43,916 nucleotides of DNA from Bacteroidia bacterium (GTDB lineage: Bacteria; Bacteroidota; Bacteroidia; UKL13-3), in contig JALONK010000027.1 in the NCBI GenBank assembly GCA_025454975.1, forward strand, positions 1 to 43,916, written 5' to 3'. Below the pieces are notes generated by a model. That model was given only the letters and a program-made list of their open reading frames with translations. It made no database searches and was not told the origin of the DNA. Shown in pieces: positions 9,601 to 17,923 of the stretch. Both the position numbers and the translations under genes were made by a program. Each line of letters starts with the position of its first letter. Position 1 is the stretch's first letter.

Positions 9601-10090
9601 CGCCGTTTAAGTCAGCTGTTATGATAGGGCCTGAATTTACACCAACGGCATAATCAATTCTTGTTGCAAAATTAATACTACCTAAACTACTTGTGTTTCT
9701 AAAAACAGAAATTGAATTTGCCGAGAAGTTAGAAACAAATAAGTCGATCTTTCCATCTCCATCTATATCGTCCCCATAAATACTCGTTGGTCCCGCAGCG
9801 GTTACAAATGACCCGGCATTGTTAAAGCTAAAAGAATTTATAACTCCGGTAGTGGTTAGGTTTCTAAAGGCTGTTATTGTGTTAAGGGCTTGGTTTGCAG
9901 AAACCAAGTCCGGTTTGTTGTCGCCATCTAAATCCCCAACATAAACGTCAACCGGAAGAGATGGGTTGCCTGTTCCAAAATCTACACGTGAGGCAAAAGA
10001 GTTTGAGGTTATTTGTGCATTTGCCGAAACCATACTTAATAACAATAAGATTAAGCCAAATGGTTTTTTGTAAAACGAAATATTATACAT
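6680..10090 (-). CDS. large T9SS type-A cargo protein with FG-GAP/VCBS repeats and LamG domain
   Basis: This is 1136 residues with a signal peptide (MYNISFYKKPFGLILLLLSMVSANAQ). Residues ~34-400 hold seven FG-GAP/VCBS-like repeats, each with a calcium-loop motif such as DLDGDNKPDL, DIDGDGKIDL, DLNGDGIKEV or DIDNDGRLDL. Residues ~406-622 form a LamG/concanavalin-like sandwich (WYPFNGNAGDSSG to IDDLRIYDRALS). Residues ~625-1060 are a beta-rich region shared with the next gene. The C-terminus is a type-A sorting tail (IYPNPANQSVFV ... GIYFIRS), which is removed during T9SS export and surface attachment. It is probably a calcium-stabilised, carbohydrate- or surface-binding adhesin; no catalytic domain was seen. 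Confidence 0.85.
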   Translation of the reverse strand: MYNISFYKKPFGLILLLLSMVSANAQITSNSFASRVDFGTGNPSLPVDVYVGDLDGDNKPDLVSANQALNTITAFRNLTTTGVINSFSFNNAGSFVTAAGPTSIYGDDIDGDGKIDLFVSNFSANSISVFRNTSSLGSINFATRIDYAVGVNSGPIITADLNGDGIKEVINSNFGNNTISIHRNLSTSGSVLLQTPRIDIAASGTANQARELIADDLDGDGKVDLAVVYYNGFVSLFRNTSTLTTISFASSVNLLGVNLNAGISSGDIDNDGKKDLVVSSYNSGLLLVYKNNSTVGSLSFSAFTSFNTGASNNQPHGNALIDIDNDGRLDLAFTRRNASSVSFFRNFGTTGTINSNTFANRIDYPTSTDPIMVRFVDVDGDNKPDMITNNSGGNQLSVFKNQSTASTGLIAWYPFNGNAGDSSGFGNHGTVVGATLTSDRNGNPNLAYNFNGSGHVINIPTSSSLRPQNRITIATWIRPEAKLTAGWNILLTYRNSNSATPFNSYAIATFSGAPYINRWAFMLSSSLNNLDNEVTTKNSKMDNIWHHMATVYDGQKMMIYINGVLDSAVNINLGNIVYNNISFSIGNYTPVANTNYTGSIDDLRIYDRALSANEIRALAGLDTSIVYYSKSSGNLNQLSTWGTNTDGSGTSPLSFDSTRVTYRVQNNASPTIGGTWRLGSNSTVVLGDGTNSFNLFMSSMDSLFADSIHLNNTITVTVGGHLATTKLTAQPGTTVQYISASSQILAAGTYENLVVSGSTKQLSANTIVSNNLAMVASINCATFNLTLGTSSTNRGTLNRSAGTIIGAFSRWFNNTTNTSTTGLFPVGTATRYAPVTVEFTTAPTAGGRVTVDFVNTNPGNIGLPLVDFGFGFVFIDKAANDGFWRITNSTITGGTFSLSLVANNFAGVTDFTLLRTIRRNSGGAWSLQGNPITPTGSNVAATVVRTSLTSINGEYTVGGDQSINPLPVKWGPIFVRKSASDVIDVSWVTLQEINADKFIVQRSSDGKTWENRGEIKAVGNSLVKNNYRFNDAINTNDPVYFYRIKQFEVSGDYDYSKVVSIQLNGELNTEQEFTIYPNPANQSVFVTGLTGVAIIFDITGKQIMEINHNGYADISNLRPGIYFIRSNEKSIRLVKQ

Positions 10091-10320
10091 GAAATTTATA
10101 CTTTATTCAAATAAAAGCAATTCGTATTGAACTTAAAAGGCGAATAATGTAAAATTTCGAATTAGGTAATAAAGTTTTAGTATTAGTTGTAATTAATCAA
10201 ATAATAAAACTAAAAGGCATTAATCATTTGTTAGCTCTTATCATTATATTAAATTATCTGTAAGAAAGTATTAATTTCAGTTCTGTAAAAGGAAAGTTGA
10301 TTTAACAAAATTTCAAACAA
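10091..10320. other. AT-rich intergenic spacer between the two cargo paralogs
   Basis: The 230-base gap contains no supportable gene or terminator hairpin. On the minus strand TTTATTTG (10115-10108) is a 7/8 match to the -7 box and may serve the 3' cargo gene, but no good -33 element was seen at the expected distance. Confidence 0.4.
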
Positions 10321-12576
10321 TTATTGTTTAATAAAACGAAGTGTTTTGTTGACAGATTTGATAAAATATACACCATTTGGTAATTCATTAATATCTGTAT
10401 TACCGTTTTGCTTTAACTCTAGTATTTGTTTTCCTTTAACATCATATATAAAGGCAGGAAATGTAAGACCGTTTATATAAATGATTTGACTTGCAGGGTT
10501 TGGATAAACACTTATCTCCGAAATCACATCACCTTCAGGATTCAAAACTAGCGTTACAGTTTGGCTATATTCATAATTGCCATCCAAATCATATTGCTTT
10601 ATTCGGTACAAATAAACACTAATGTCTTCTTGAATATTATCATTGAATAAGTAACTGTTTTTTACCAAGCTGTTTCCTTTCGCGTAAATTTCCCCTCTTA
10701 TTTCCCATCTTTTACCATCAATACTTCTTTCCACTACGAATTTATCGGCGTTTAATTCCTGCAAGGTAAACCACTGTAAAGACGATACTGATTTATTTAC
10801 TTTTTTAACATTTAAACTACCCCATTTAACTGGTAAAGGGTTAACACTTTGGTCACCACCCACTGTATATTCACCCACCAAAGTTGTAAGTCCGGTTCTA
10901 ACCACAGTGGCTGCTGCGTTACTACCTGTAGGAGCTAAAGGATTACCCTGTAAACCCCAAGCACCACTACTATTTCTTCTAATTATTCGTAGTAAAGAGA
11001 AGTCGTTAACACCTACAAAATTGTTTAATAATAAAGTTAAAGTAAATGAACCGCCAATAATGGTACTATTTGTAGCTCTCCAAAAACCCTCATTAGCTGT
11101 TTTATCTATAAATACAAACCCAAGTCCAAAGTCAACAATTGGCAGCCCAACATTACCTGGATTTGAATTTGAAAAATCTACCGTAACTCGACCACCTGTT
11201 AAAGGAGCTGATGTATATTCTAAAGTGAAGGGAGCATAACGTGTGGCTGTACCGACAGGAAATAGTCCGGCAGAAGCAGTGTTAGTAGCGTTTGTAAACC
11301 ATCGAGTGAAAGAACCAATAATGGTACCAGATGAACGATTAAGTGTACCCCTGTTGGTTACACTTGTGCCTAAAGTGAGATTGAAGGAGTTACAATTTAT
11401 ATTGGCCACCATAGCAAGGGTGTTTCGGATAGTAGTATTGGCTTGAAGAGTTTTTGTTGATCCAGAAACAACAATATTGTCATAGATACCTGCCGCAATA
11501 ATTTGTGGTGATGAACTAATATATTGGACTGTTGTACCGGGTTGAGACGTAAGTTTAGATGTCGCAAGATGCCCACCTACTGTTAATATTGTATTATCAT
11601 TTAGATGCATTGAATCCGCAAAAACAGAGTCAACACCGCTCATAAAAAGATTAAAGGAGTTTGTTCCATCGCCAAAAATAATTGTACTATTAGCTCCTAA
11701 GCGCCAATTACCTCCAACCGTGGGGCTGCTATTGTTTTGAACTCTATAGGTAACAAAGGTGGAGTCAAAGCTTTGAGGAGAAGTTCCTGTACCATCTATG
11801 TTAGTTCCCCATGTTGAAAGCTGGTTTAGATTTCCAATTCCTTTACTGTAATAAATTATTCTATTATCTAAATTATATAATGTTGTTATTTCTTGTGCCG
11901 TCAGTGCCCTATTCCAAATGCCAACATCGTCAATTGATCCTTGAAAAGCCCTGTTTCCAGAAGCATCCGGAGCAACATCAAAACCCCTCCCGATATAGAA
12001 TGGCTGTGAACCGGCTATAGCGCCAGTTTGTAATAACCTTTGGCTCAGAAGTGTACCATTTAAGTATAAAGACAAATTACCGTTATCGTTAGTTAAAACT
12101 AGATGTACCCAATTGGTATCATTAAATGTTGTAAACGGAGTGAAACTTTGCGTCACAAAAATCAATGGCTCTCGATTAAGCCCCCCATACAAATTAAAAT
12201 TAAAGGTTGCAACATAAAAGCCATCTCCATTAGATTGTCTTCTTTTTTGCCAAATATTTTGAACAGTAGTCAAGCGTGTTGTTTTCATCCAACAAGAAAC
12301 AGAAGCCGTTGTTGCCCCATTTAATATGCTACTTCCTAAGTCAATGAAATCATCAATTCCGTCAAACCAATATGCATTATTGGGTCTTCCGAACCTGTCT
12401 GTTGACAGAAGTGCACCGTTAACAGTGCCATGGAATGAGGTACTGAAGTTGTTTTGCGAATTTCCATTAAATGAATACCAGGCTTGTAGACCTGTGGTTG
12501 GTAAGCCAAATGGGACACTTGCTTTGCTTGAAAACGAGGCTATAATAAGGATTGCTGCTATTTTTATTTTGTACAT
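10321..12576 (-). CDS. T9SS type-A cargo protein with LamG domain (paralog of the next gene)
   Basis: From the ATG at 12576 the protein is about 751 residues with a good signal peptide (MYKIKIAAILIIASFSSKAS). An in-frame ATG at 12603 would add nine residues. A LamG/concanavalin-like domain follows (WYSFNGNSQNNFS to SIDDVGIWNRALTAQE). After it comes the same ~500-residue beta-rich region and type-A sorting tail as in the adjacent 1136-residue protein, nearly collinear with long stretches of identity (for example YSK-GNLNQLSTWGTN and VQNN-SPT-GG-WRLG). It lacks the FG-GAP/VCBS repeats. Expected location is the cell surface via T9SS. The pair is a tandem duplication that has diverged at the N-terminal end. 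Confidence 0.85.
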   Translation of the reverse strand: MYKIKIAAILIIASFSSKASVPFGLPTTGLQAWYSFNGNSQNNFSTSFHGTVNGALLSTDRFGRPNNAYWFDGIDDFIDLGSSILNGATTASVSCWMKTTRLTTVQNIWQKRRQSNGDGFYVATFNFNLYGGLNREPLIFVTQSFTPFTTFNDTNWVHLVLTNDNGNLSLYLNGTLLSQRLLQTGAIAGSQPFYIGRGFDVAPDASGNRAFQGSIDDVGIWNRALTAQEITTLYNLDNRIIYYSKGIGNLNQLSTWGTNIDGTGTSPQSFDSTFVTYRVQNNSSPTVGGNWRLGANSTIIFGDGTNSFNLFMSGVDSVFADSMHLNDNTILTVGGHLATSKLTSQPGTTVQYISSSPQIIAAGIYDNIVVSGSTKTLQANTTIRNTLAMVANINCNSFNLTLGTSVTNRGTLNRSSGTIIGSFTRWFTNATNTASAGLFPVGTATRYAPFTLEYTSAPLTGGRVTVDFSNSNPGNVGLPIVDFGLGFVFIDKTANEGFWRATNSTIIGGSFTLTLLLNNFVGVNDFSLLRIIRRNSSGAWGLQGNPLAPTGSNAAATVVRTGLTTLVGEYTVGGDQSVNPLPVKWGSLNVKKVNKSVSSLQWFTLQELNADKFVVERSIDGKRWEIRGEIYAKGNSLVKNSYLFNDNIQEDISVYLYRIKQYDLDGNYEYSQTVTLVLNPEGDVISEISVYPNPASQIIYINGLTFPAFIYDVKGKQILELKQNGNTDINELPNGVYFIKSVNKTLRFIKQ

Positions 12577-12719
12577 AATATTGTTTATGATTATATTATA
12601 CACTACGAATGTAACTTTTTTTATTTTAAATAATATAATTTAAATGATTATTTTCAGACTTTTAAAATTTGATTTTAATGAACGAATAACTTAGCTTAAA
12701 AATACAACCAACAAAAATT

Positions 12720-12727
12720 TATATTTG
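12720..12727 (+). promoter_or_regulatory. -7 box (TATATTTG) of the glycan cluster
   Basis: This is an exact TAnnTTTG match five bases before the ATG of the first glycan-cluster gene. No clear TTG is found about 19 bases upstream. The short distance implies a very short or absent leader. Confidence 0.5.
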
Positions 12728-12732
12728 CTTAA

Positions 12733-13596
12733 ATGGATTTTTTACAAAAAATAAAAAAACAAATATCTCCAATAAGGAGGTTCGTTTATAAAATTAATGG
12801 CAGAATACCATGGAGTTATGGTTATCCTGATAGTCGTTGGCATGAAACCATTAGTGCCTTAAATAGCTCTGAAACAATTGACGCTTTTAGAAAGAGGCAG
12901 ATAAAAAAAGGCTTTGGTATTGGTTTTGATGAGAGAATTGTTGAATATCCTTGGATTTTTAGTAATTTACGAAATACTAAAAATGCATTTATACTTGACG
13001 CGGGCTCAACATTTAATTTTCAACCCATTGTTGAACATAAGGCGTTGAAAGAAAGCAATCTGATGATTTACACATATTTCCCAGAGTCAGATAACTTCAT
13101 TAAGAATAGAGTGTCTTATGTTTTTGGTGATTTAAGAGATCTGCCTTTTAAATCTGAACTTTTTGACGAGATTGTATGTCAATCAACATTAGAACATGTT
13201 GATATGGATAACTCAATTTATGGATACCAAATCCCCAATAATGACTCTCCGGAAATAAAAAGCTATGAATTTTTGAAAGTGATAGAAGAGTTGATTCGAG
13301 TTTTAAAGCCTGGTGGGCAGCTAATGCTTACTTTTCCTTATGGTAGATTTGAACATCATGGATTTTTTCAACAATTTGACAAGGAAATGACAGACAGAAT
13401 TACACAACAAATTTCTGTTTATGGAAAGTGGAATAGCGATTTTATAATCTACTCAAAAGAAGGATGGAGCTTTCAAAGCCAAGAAAATTGTAACGATTCT
13501 TTCTCATTCAATCCCCATACCGGTAAAGGAAAAGGAACCGATGGGGCTGCTCATTGCAGGTGTGTTTGTTGTATTAAGTTTGTTAAAGATAGGTAA
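12733..13596 (+). CDS. class I SAM-dependent methyltransferase
   Basis: This is 287 residues. Motif I is ILDAGSTFNFQP at ~87-98, which is less glycine-rich than usual. The acidic and post-I region follows as GDLRDLPF, with the family-typical FDEIVCQSTLEHV (motif II) and IRVLKPGGQLMLTFPYG (motif III) of the Methyltransf_11 group. A cysteine-rich end (HCRCVCCIKF) is unusual. The enzyme transfers a methyl group from S-adenosylmethionine; its position at the head of a glycan cluster suggests a sugar or lipid-linked glycan as acceptor, but that is inferred from context. Seven bases separate it from the next gene, so they form an operon. Confidence 0.8.
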   Translation: MDFLQKIKKQISPIRRFVYKINGRIPWSYGYPDSRWHETISALNSSETIDAFRKRQIKKGFGIGFDERIVEYPWIFSNLRNTKNAFILDAGSTFNFQPIVEHKALKESNLMIYTYFPESDNFIKNRVSYVFGDLRDLPFKSELFDEIVCQSTLEHVDMDNSIYGYQIPNNDSPEIKSYEFLKVIEELIRVLKPGGQLMLTFPYGRFEHHGFFQQFDKEMTDRITQQISVYGKWNSDFIIYSKEGWSFQSQENCNDSFSFNPHTGKGKGTDGAAHCRCVCCIKFVKDR

Positions 13597-13602
13597 GTAC
13601 TG

Positions 13603-14778
13603 GTGAGTAATCTGTTTTCTTTAATTCCAAAGTTTAGTAAAGCAAAACTGTCTTTTAAAATAGTTAGAAGAACCAAATTTTTAAAAGATGTTTTTGGTAA
13701 GAAATTAAATCAAAAAGTACTTATTTCTTACTTAAGTAATGCTTTTATTCAGGGTGTTTCTGAAAAGCATACAAGCCTACTCGAATGCTACAGTGCAGCC
13801 AAGGTTTTTGATGAACTAGGATACACAGTTGATGTTGTGGATTTTGATGATCAAGATGTAAAGATCAATTATTCGAATTACAATATAATTTATGGTTTCG
13901 GATTTCCATTTGAAAAGTCATTTCGAAATAAATTATTTTCTGGACACAGGATACTATACAGCACGGGATGCAATTCTAACTTTACAAATTCAAGTACAAC
14001 AAGTAGGTTGAAGGATTTTTATCTGAAATCTGGCATAAAAGACCCAGAACTAATTAGAACTGTTGACAATTCATGGCCATTACAAAAGTACCTTTCTGAT
14101 GCCATTATTTCCTTAGGAAATAAATTTGTTGCTGATACATACAGAAATGATGGCGTTTCATGTAAGGTTTTTGAACTGGATTTGTTTTATCCACAATCAG
14201 AGGTTAAGGGGCTCATTAATAACAATAGTTATGATCAAATAAAAAACAACCTTATATGGTTCGGAAGTAAAAGCTGTGTTCATAAAGGTTTGGATATTGC
14301 TATTGAACTAGCAGAGAAAATCCCAAATCTAACATTACATATATGTGGTTATGAAAAGCAAAATGAATATGAATTATACCGGTTTTATGAGCAACAATTT
14401 AATAATAAAAACATAATAGATCACGGATTTGTAAATATTCATTCTCCTTTCTTTGCGGAATTAATTAATAATTGTGGAGCCGCAATTTTTCCGTCGGTTG
14501 CGGAAGGTGGCGCTGGAGCCTTGCTTACATTAATGGGTAATTCTGGAATAATTCCTATTACTACTAGAAATGTTGGATTAGATTTGGATTCCATTGGGTT
14601 TATATCGAAAGAGGTTTCTGTATCAGCACTTGAGGAGCAAGTCAAAAAGTACCTTCAAACCCCGAACAGTATTTTAGAATCAAAAAGGAAACAGCTAAAA
14701 CACGAAATACAAACAAAACATAATCATGAGCGGTATAAAGAAACAATTAAAAAAATAGTAATTGAGATTACCAGCTAA
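13603..14778 (+). CDS. glycosyltransferase, GT-B fold (family 1/4-like)
   Basis: This is 391 residues from a GTG at 13603, chosen because it lies seven bases after the previous stop and no better ATG exists. The C-terminal half has the GT-B donor-binding pattern: LIWFGSKSCVHKGLDIAIEL (a glycine/lysine loop), LHICG, then NCGAAIFPSVAEGGAGALLTLMGNSGIIPI, where the glutamate of the usual E-x7-E region is at VAEGGAG. The N-terminal half is the acceptor domain. Donor and acceptor sugars cannot be read from sequence. Its last 11 bases overlap the convergent glycosyltransferase-like gene. Confidence 0.75.
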   Translation: MSNLFSLIPKFSKAKLSFKIVRRTKFLKDVFGKKLNQKVLISYLSNAFIQGVSEKHTSLLECYSAAKVFDELGYTVDVVDFDDQDVKINYSNYNIIYGFGFPFEKSFRNKLFSGHRILYSTGCNSNFTNSSTTSRLKDFYLKSGIKDPELIRTVDNSWPLQKYLSDAIISLGNKFVADTYRNDGVSCKVFELDLFYPQSEVKGLINNNSYDQIKNNLIWFGSKSCVHKGLDIAIELAEKIPNLTLHICGYEKQNEYELYRFYEQQFNNKNIIDHGFVNIHSPFFAELINNCGAAIFPSVAEGGAGALLTLMGNSGIIPITTRNVGLDLDSIGFISKEVSVSALEEQVKKYLQTPNSILESKRKQLKHEIQTKHNHERYKETIKKIVIEITS

Positions 14779-15706
14779 GCCTATATTTAATATAATCAAG
14801 GCCCTTTTTAAGTTTATTAAAAATAGAATTATTAGGCTTTAAAGCTTTTTCATAAAAGAATGTGTCTGCATTTTTATCAATTTCTATTTTAGAGTTGAAT
14901 GTAATAAAAGGCAAGCTGTTTAATTGTTGATTAACAGTCCAAGACGTATCATTTTCACTGCTATGTGTTGAGTCTTGAGTATTTCCAATATTCGAGACTA
15001 GGTTCGCATTTGGTACAATACAAACTCCATGACTTTTTAGAATAGTGAGTCCCCATTGATAGTCCCAAGTATTAAATGCTCTTTTTTTGCTAAACATGAA
15101 TGTGTTTTGCCAATATTTTATTAAGCCTTTGTGATTTGTATAATTTTCTAGGTTTAGTTCTTTATACGATTTTATATTTTTAAGTTCAAAATCATACTTC
15201 TCCCAAGCCCTTCTCCACGTAGCCCATCCCCATATATAACTAAACATTGAAAAATAATAAGAAGCCTCTCCACGTTTAATGCCTTGTTGAAAGTTAGAAC
15301 CACAGATTTGCATTACTTGCTCGTCGTTTTTATAGTAGTGTAATAAGGTTTCACAAAAGGAGAAAAAATCAGGGTGTGGCAAACAATCGTCCTCTAAGAT
15401 GATTCCCATTTCCTCCTGTTCGAAAAACCAAGTTATTGCGCTGCTCACGGCAGGTCCACAGCCTAAATTATTTTCCCTATACAATGTTTTTACCTCACAA
15501 GGCCAATCAATCGAATCGAAAATTGCTCTCGTTTCTGCACATAATTGAGGGTCGTTTATTTTATGAGCTCTTGCACCATCCGCTGCTACATATAGTTTAG
15601 ATGGCTTTATTGCCCGTACTGCAGTAAATACTTTTTTTGTTTCATTAGGTCGGTTAAAAACCAACATTAATATTGGAATATCAAACAGCTTATCCATTAA
15701 GTTCAC
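14768..15706 (-). CDS. GT2-like nucleotide-diphospho-sugar transferase
   Basis: This 312-residue protein is the only minus-strand gene in the glycan cluster. It opens with the GT-A strand PILMLVFNRPNETKKVF, continues with KLYVAADGAR, and shows the metal/nucleotide-binding acidic motif LEDDCLP (E105, D106, D107). YIWGWATWRRAWEKYD is characteristic of the subgroup often labelled HlpA-like or sugar-transferase-like in Bacteroidota. It probably adds a sugar from an NDP donor. Although inverted relative to its neighbours, its content fits the cluster. A start at Met4 is also possible. Confidence 0.75.
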   Translation of the reverse strand: MNLMDKLFDIPILMLVFNRPNETKKVFTAVRAIKPSKLYVAADGARAHKINDPQLCAETRAIFDSIDWPCEVKTLYRENNLGCGPAVSSAITWFFEQEEMGIILEDDCLPHPDFFSFCETLLHYYKNDEQVMQICGSNFQQGIKRGEASYYFSMFSYIWGWATWRRAWEKYDFELKNIKSYKELNLENYTNHKGLIKYWQNTFMFSKKRAFNTWDYQWGLTILKSHGVCIVPNANLVSNIGNTQDSTHSSENDTSWTVNQQLNSLPFITFNSKIEIDKNADTFFYEKALKPNNSIFNKLKKGLDYIKYRLSW

Positions 15707-15789
15707 AAATTTACAGGCAATAATACTTTCTATTCACGAAAAATACTGCTCTGCATAGCTGAAATTAAAGTATATTGTTAATTTGCACC

Positions 15790-17130
15790 GTGCAATTGCC
15801 TTTTTTTAAAAACATAAAATCACCACATATCAAAAAATATGCTGCAAACACCGGGTGGTTGTTTGCTGATAATTTTTTGAAACAAATAATTAATCTGGCT
15901 GTTGGTGTTTTTTTAACACGATATTTAAATCCCGAGGGGTTTGGAAATATTAGTTATGCTTCTACTTACATGCAATTACTTAACCCGATTGCTTTATTGG
16001 GGCTCAACGCTATTGCAATTAAAGAAATGGTTAATCATGAAAACAATTCATCAACTGTAATTGGAACAACATTTTATTTAAAACTTGCGGCTGCGTTATT
16101 CACCTTTTTTATCCTTATTTTCTGTGCCTTTTGGATAGAACCCAACTTAGAAAAAAGATATTTTATTATTGTGGTTGGTCTTAGTTATTTGACATATCCA
16201 TTTCAGGTTATTGATTATTATTTTCAATCGAAATTAATCTCAAAGTATACCGTCGTTTCTCAACAAATAGCAACAATATCGAGCGCAGTATTAAAGGTTA
16301 TTGGTATTGTTTATCATTTTCCGGTTGAATACTTTGTATGGTTAATTGTAATTGAACTTTGTATTGCTACCTTTATTCAGATTTATATTTATAAAATCAA
16401 AATTGGCAGAATTTATTTGCAATTTGATAAGATCATGGCTAAAAAACTATTAAAAGAATCCTTCCCGATAATATTTACGGGTTTTTTTATAGTAATATAT
16501 ATGAGAGTAGACCAACTAATGATTGAAAAAATGCTGAATACATTTTCAGTTGGGAATTTTGCAGCTGCAATTAAGTTAAGTGAAGCCTTTTATGTTGTAC
16601 CGAGTATAATTGCAGGGTCTCTTTTTCCTGCTATTATAAATGGGTTAAAAATTAGCAAAGTGGAATATATGGTAAGAATGAAGAGGCTTTATTCAATTTT
16701 TACACTTATCTGTATATCAGTCACTCTGGTTATTGTAATTATTAGCGACTTTTTAGTGAATCTTTTATATGGTAGTGCTTACATTGAAACAGCTGCTGTG
16801 TTAAGGATACATTTTTGTAACAGTATATTCGTTTTTTTTGGAGTTGCATACAGTCAAGCTTTTATTGTTGAAGGCCTCCAAAAATTTACAACCATAAATA
16901 CAATTATTGGAGCATTATTGAATGTTATGTTAAACTTAATACTAATTCCAAAAATCGGTTTGATAGGTTCAGCATACGCTACACTCATTGCTCAGTTCTA
17001 TTCAGGGTTTTTATGTTTGGTACTTTTTTCTCGGACAAGGCCACATTTTTTTCTTATGGTTGAATCTTTTAATATAATAAAAACAATCCGACTATATTCG
17101 GCCAAAATTAGAAATGTCATTCATGAATAG
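15790..17130 (+). CDS. Wzx-type oligosaccharide flippase
   Basis: This is about 446 residues with roughly a dozen hydrophobic segments, the size of polysaccharide-biosynthesis (RfbX/MVF superfamily) flippases. The N-terminal NTGWLFADNFLKQIINLAVGVFLTRYLNPEGFG is typical: two helices and the R-Y/F-L-x-P-x-x-F-G loop. Such proteins move lipid-linked sugar units across the inner membrane. The start is uncertain: GTG at 15790 lies four bases after a near -7 box (TTAATTTG), whereas TTG at 15775 would add five residues and lie upstream of that box. It overlaps the FkbM-type gene by 17 bases. Confidence 0.85.
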   Translation: MQLPFFKNIKSPHIKKYAANTGWLFADNFLKQIINLAVGVFLTRYLNPEGFGNISYASTYMQLLNPIALLGLNAIAIKEMVNHENNSSTVIGTTFYLKLAAALFTFFILIFCAFWIEPNLEKRYFIIVVGLSYLTYPFQVIDYYFQSKLISKYTVVSQQIATISSAVLKVIGIVYHFPVEYFVWLIVIELCIATFIQIYIYKIKIGRIYLQFDKIMAKKLLKESFPIIFTGFFIVIYMRVDQLMIEKMLNTFSVGNFAAAIKLSEAFYVVPSIIAGSLFPAIINGLKISKVEYMVRMKRLYSIFTLICISVTLVIVIISDFLVNLLYGSAYIETAAVLRIHFCNSIFVFFGVAYSQAFIVEGLQKFTTINTIIGALLNVMLNLILIPKIGLIGSAYATLIAQFYSGFLCLVLFSRTRPHFFLMVESFNIIKTIRLYSAKIRNVIHE

Positions 17131-17923
17131 AATTCTTCTTTTATTAGAGCGTATATTCAATAGAAAGTCCATGTACAAGGTTAATAAGTTCATGTACTAT
17201 CTCTCTCTAAAAGGCTTGGGGATTGAGAATCGTTACGATGTTGTAGAAAAGATGGAACCCGAGCTAATTGGTTCATTATTACAAGGCGAAAAAAAGCCTA
17301 TTATAATTGATATAGGAGCAAATGTTGGTAATTATGCAAAAAGTGTTTTGGCTCATAATCCTAATTCAATAGTTTATGCATTTGAACCACACCCAATAAC
17401 ATTTCTGAAATTAAAACAAGCAGCTGAAAAAATTGGTTTTAACGCCATTAACAAAGGGTGTGCAGATACCAGCGGCGAAATGAAGTTTTATGATTATGCT
17501 GATAAAGATGGCTCTGAACATGCTTCATTATTGAAAAATGTTTTCGAAGATATTTATGGACATAAAACTATAGAACATAAAGTAACTGTAATAACTCTAG
17601 ATTCCTTTATTAAAGAAGAAAATATTTCGTTTGTTCATTTACTAAAAATTGATACCGAAGGTTTCGAATATAATGTGCTTAAGGGTTGTTCTGTTGCTAT
17701 AAAAGAAGATAGAATTAAGAACATTCAATTTGAATTTAATAGTATGAACACCATCAGCAAAGTATTCATGAAAGATTTTATTAAGCTACTACCCCAATAT
17801 TCGTTTTATAGGGTACTGCCGGATGGATTGCTTAAAATAGAAACTGATAAAATTTTACTAACGGAAATTTTTGGATTTCAGAATATTCTAGCTGTCAATA
17901 ATCATATAAATCATCATGACTAA
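17114..17923 (+). CDS. FkbM family methyltransferase
   Basis: This is 269 residues. The SAM-binding motif is IIIDIGANVGNYA (D66 to G72), followed by VYAFEPHPITFLKL (the acidic end of strand 2), and the FkbM signature LLKIDTEGFEYNVLKG, with VTLDSF-type spacing just before it (VITLDSFIKEE). FkbM enzymes methylate hydroxyl groups and are common in cell-surface glycan clusters. The gene begins 17 bases inside the flippase gene and ends 8 bases inside the next methyltransferase gene, so all are cotranscribed. The methyl acceptor is inferred to be a sugar. Confidence 0.88.
   Translation: MSFMNRILLLLERIFNRKSMYKVNKFMYYLSLKGLGIENRYDVVEKMEPELIGSLLQGEKKPIIIDIGANVGNYAKSVLAHNPNSIVYAFEPHPITFLKLKQAAEKIGFNAINKGCADTSGEMKFYDYADKDGSEHASLLKNVFEDIYGHKTIEHKVTVITLDSFIKEENISFVHLLKIDTEGFEYNVLKGCSVAIKEDRIKNIQFEFNSMNTISKVFMKDFIKLLPQYSFYRVLPDGLLKIETDKILLTEIFGFQNILAVNNHINHHD

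Noticed and set aside
9010..9990. Regular spacing in the VCBS region as a CRISPR or DNA-level repeat array
   Set aside because: The repetition is at protein level (calcium-loop repeats in a reading frame); the DNA units are not identical.
15775..15789. TTG at 15775 as the flippase start
   Set aside because: It lies upstream of a near -7 box and adds five residues without family support. It is kept only as an alternative because the box is 7/8.
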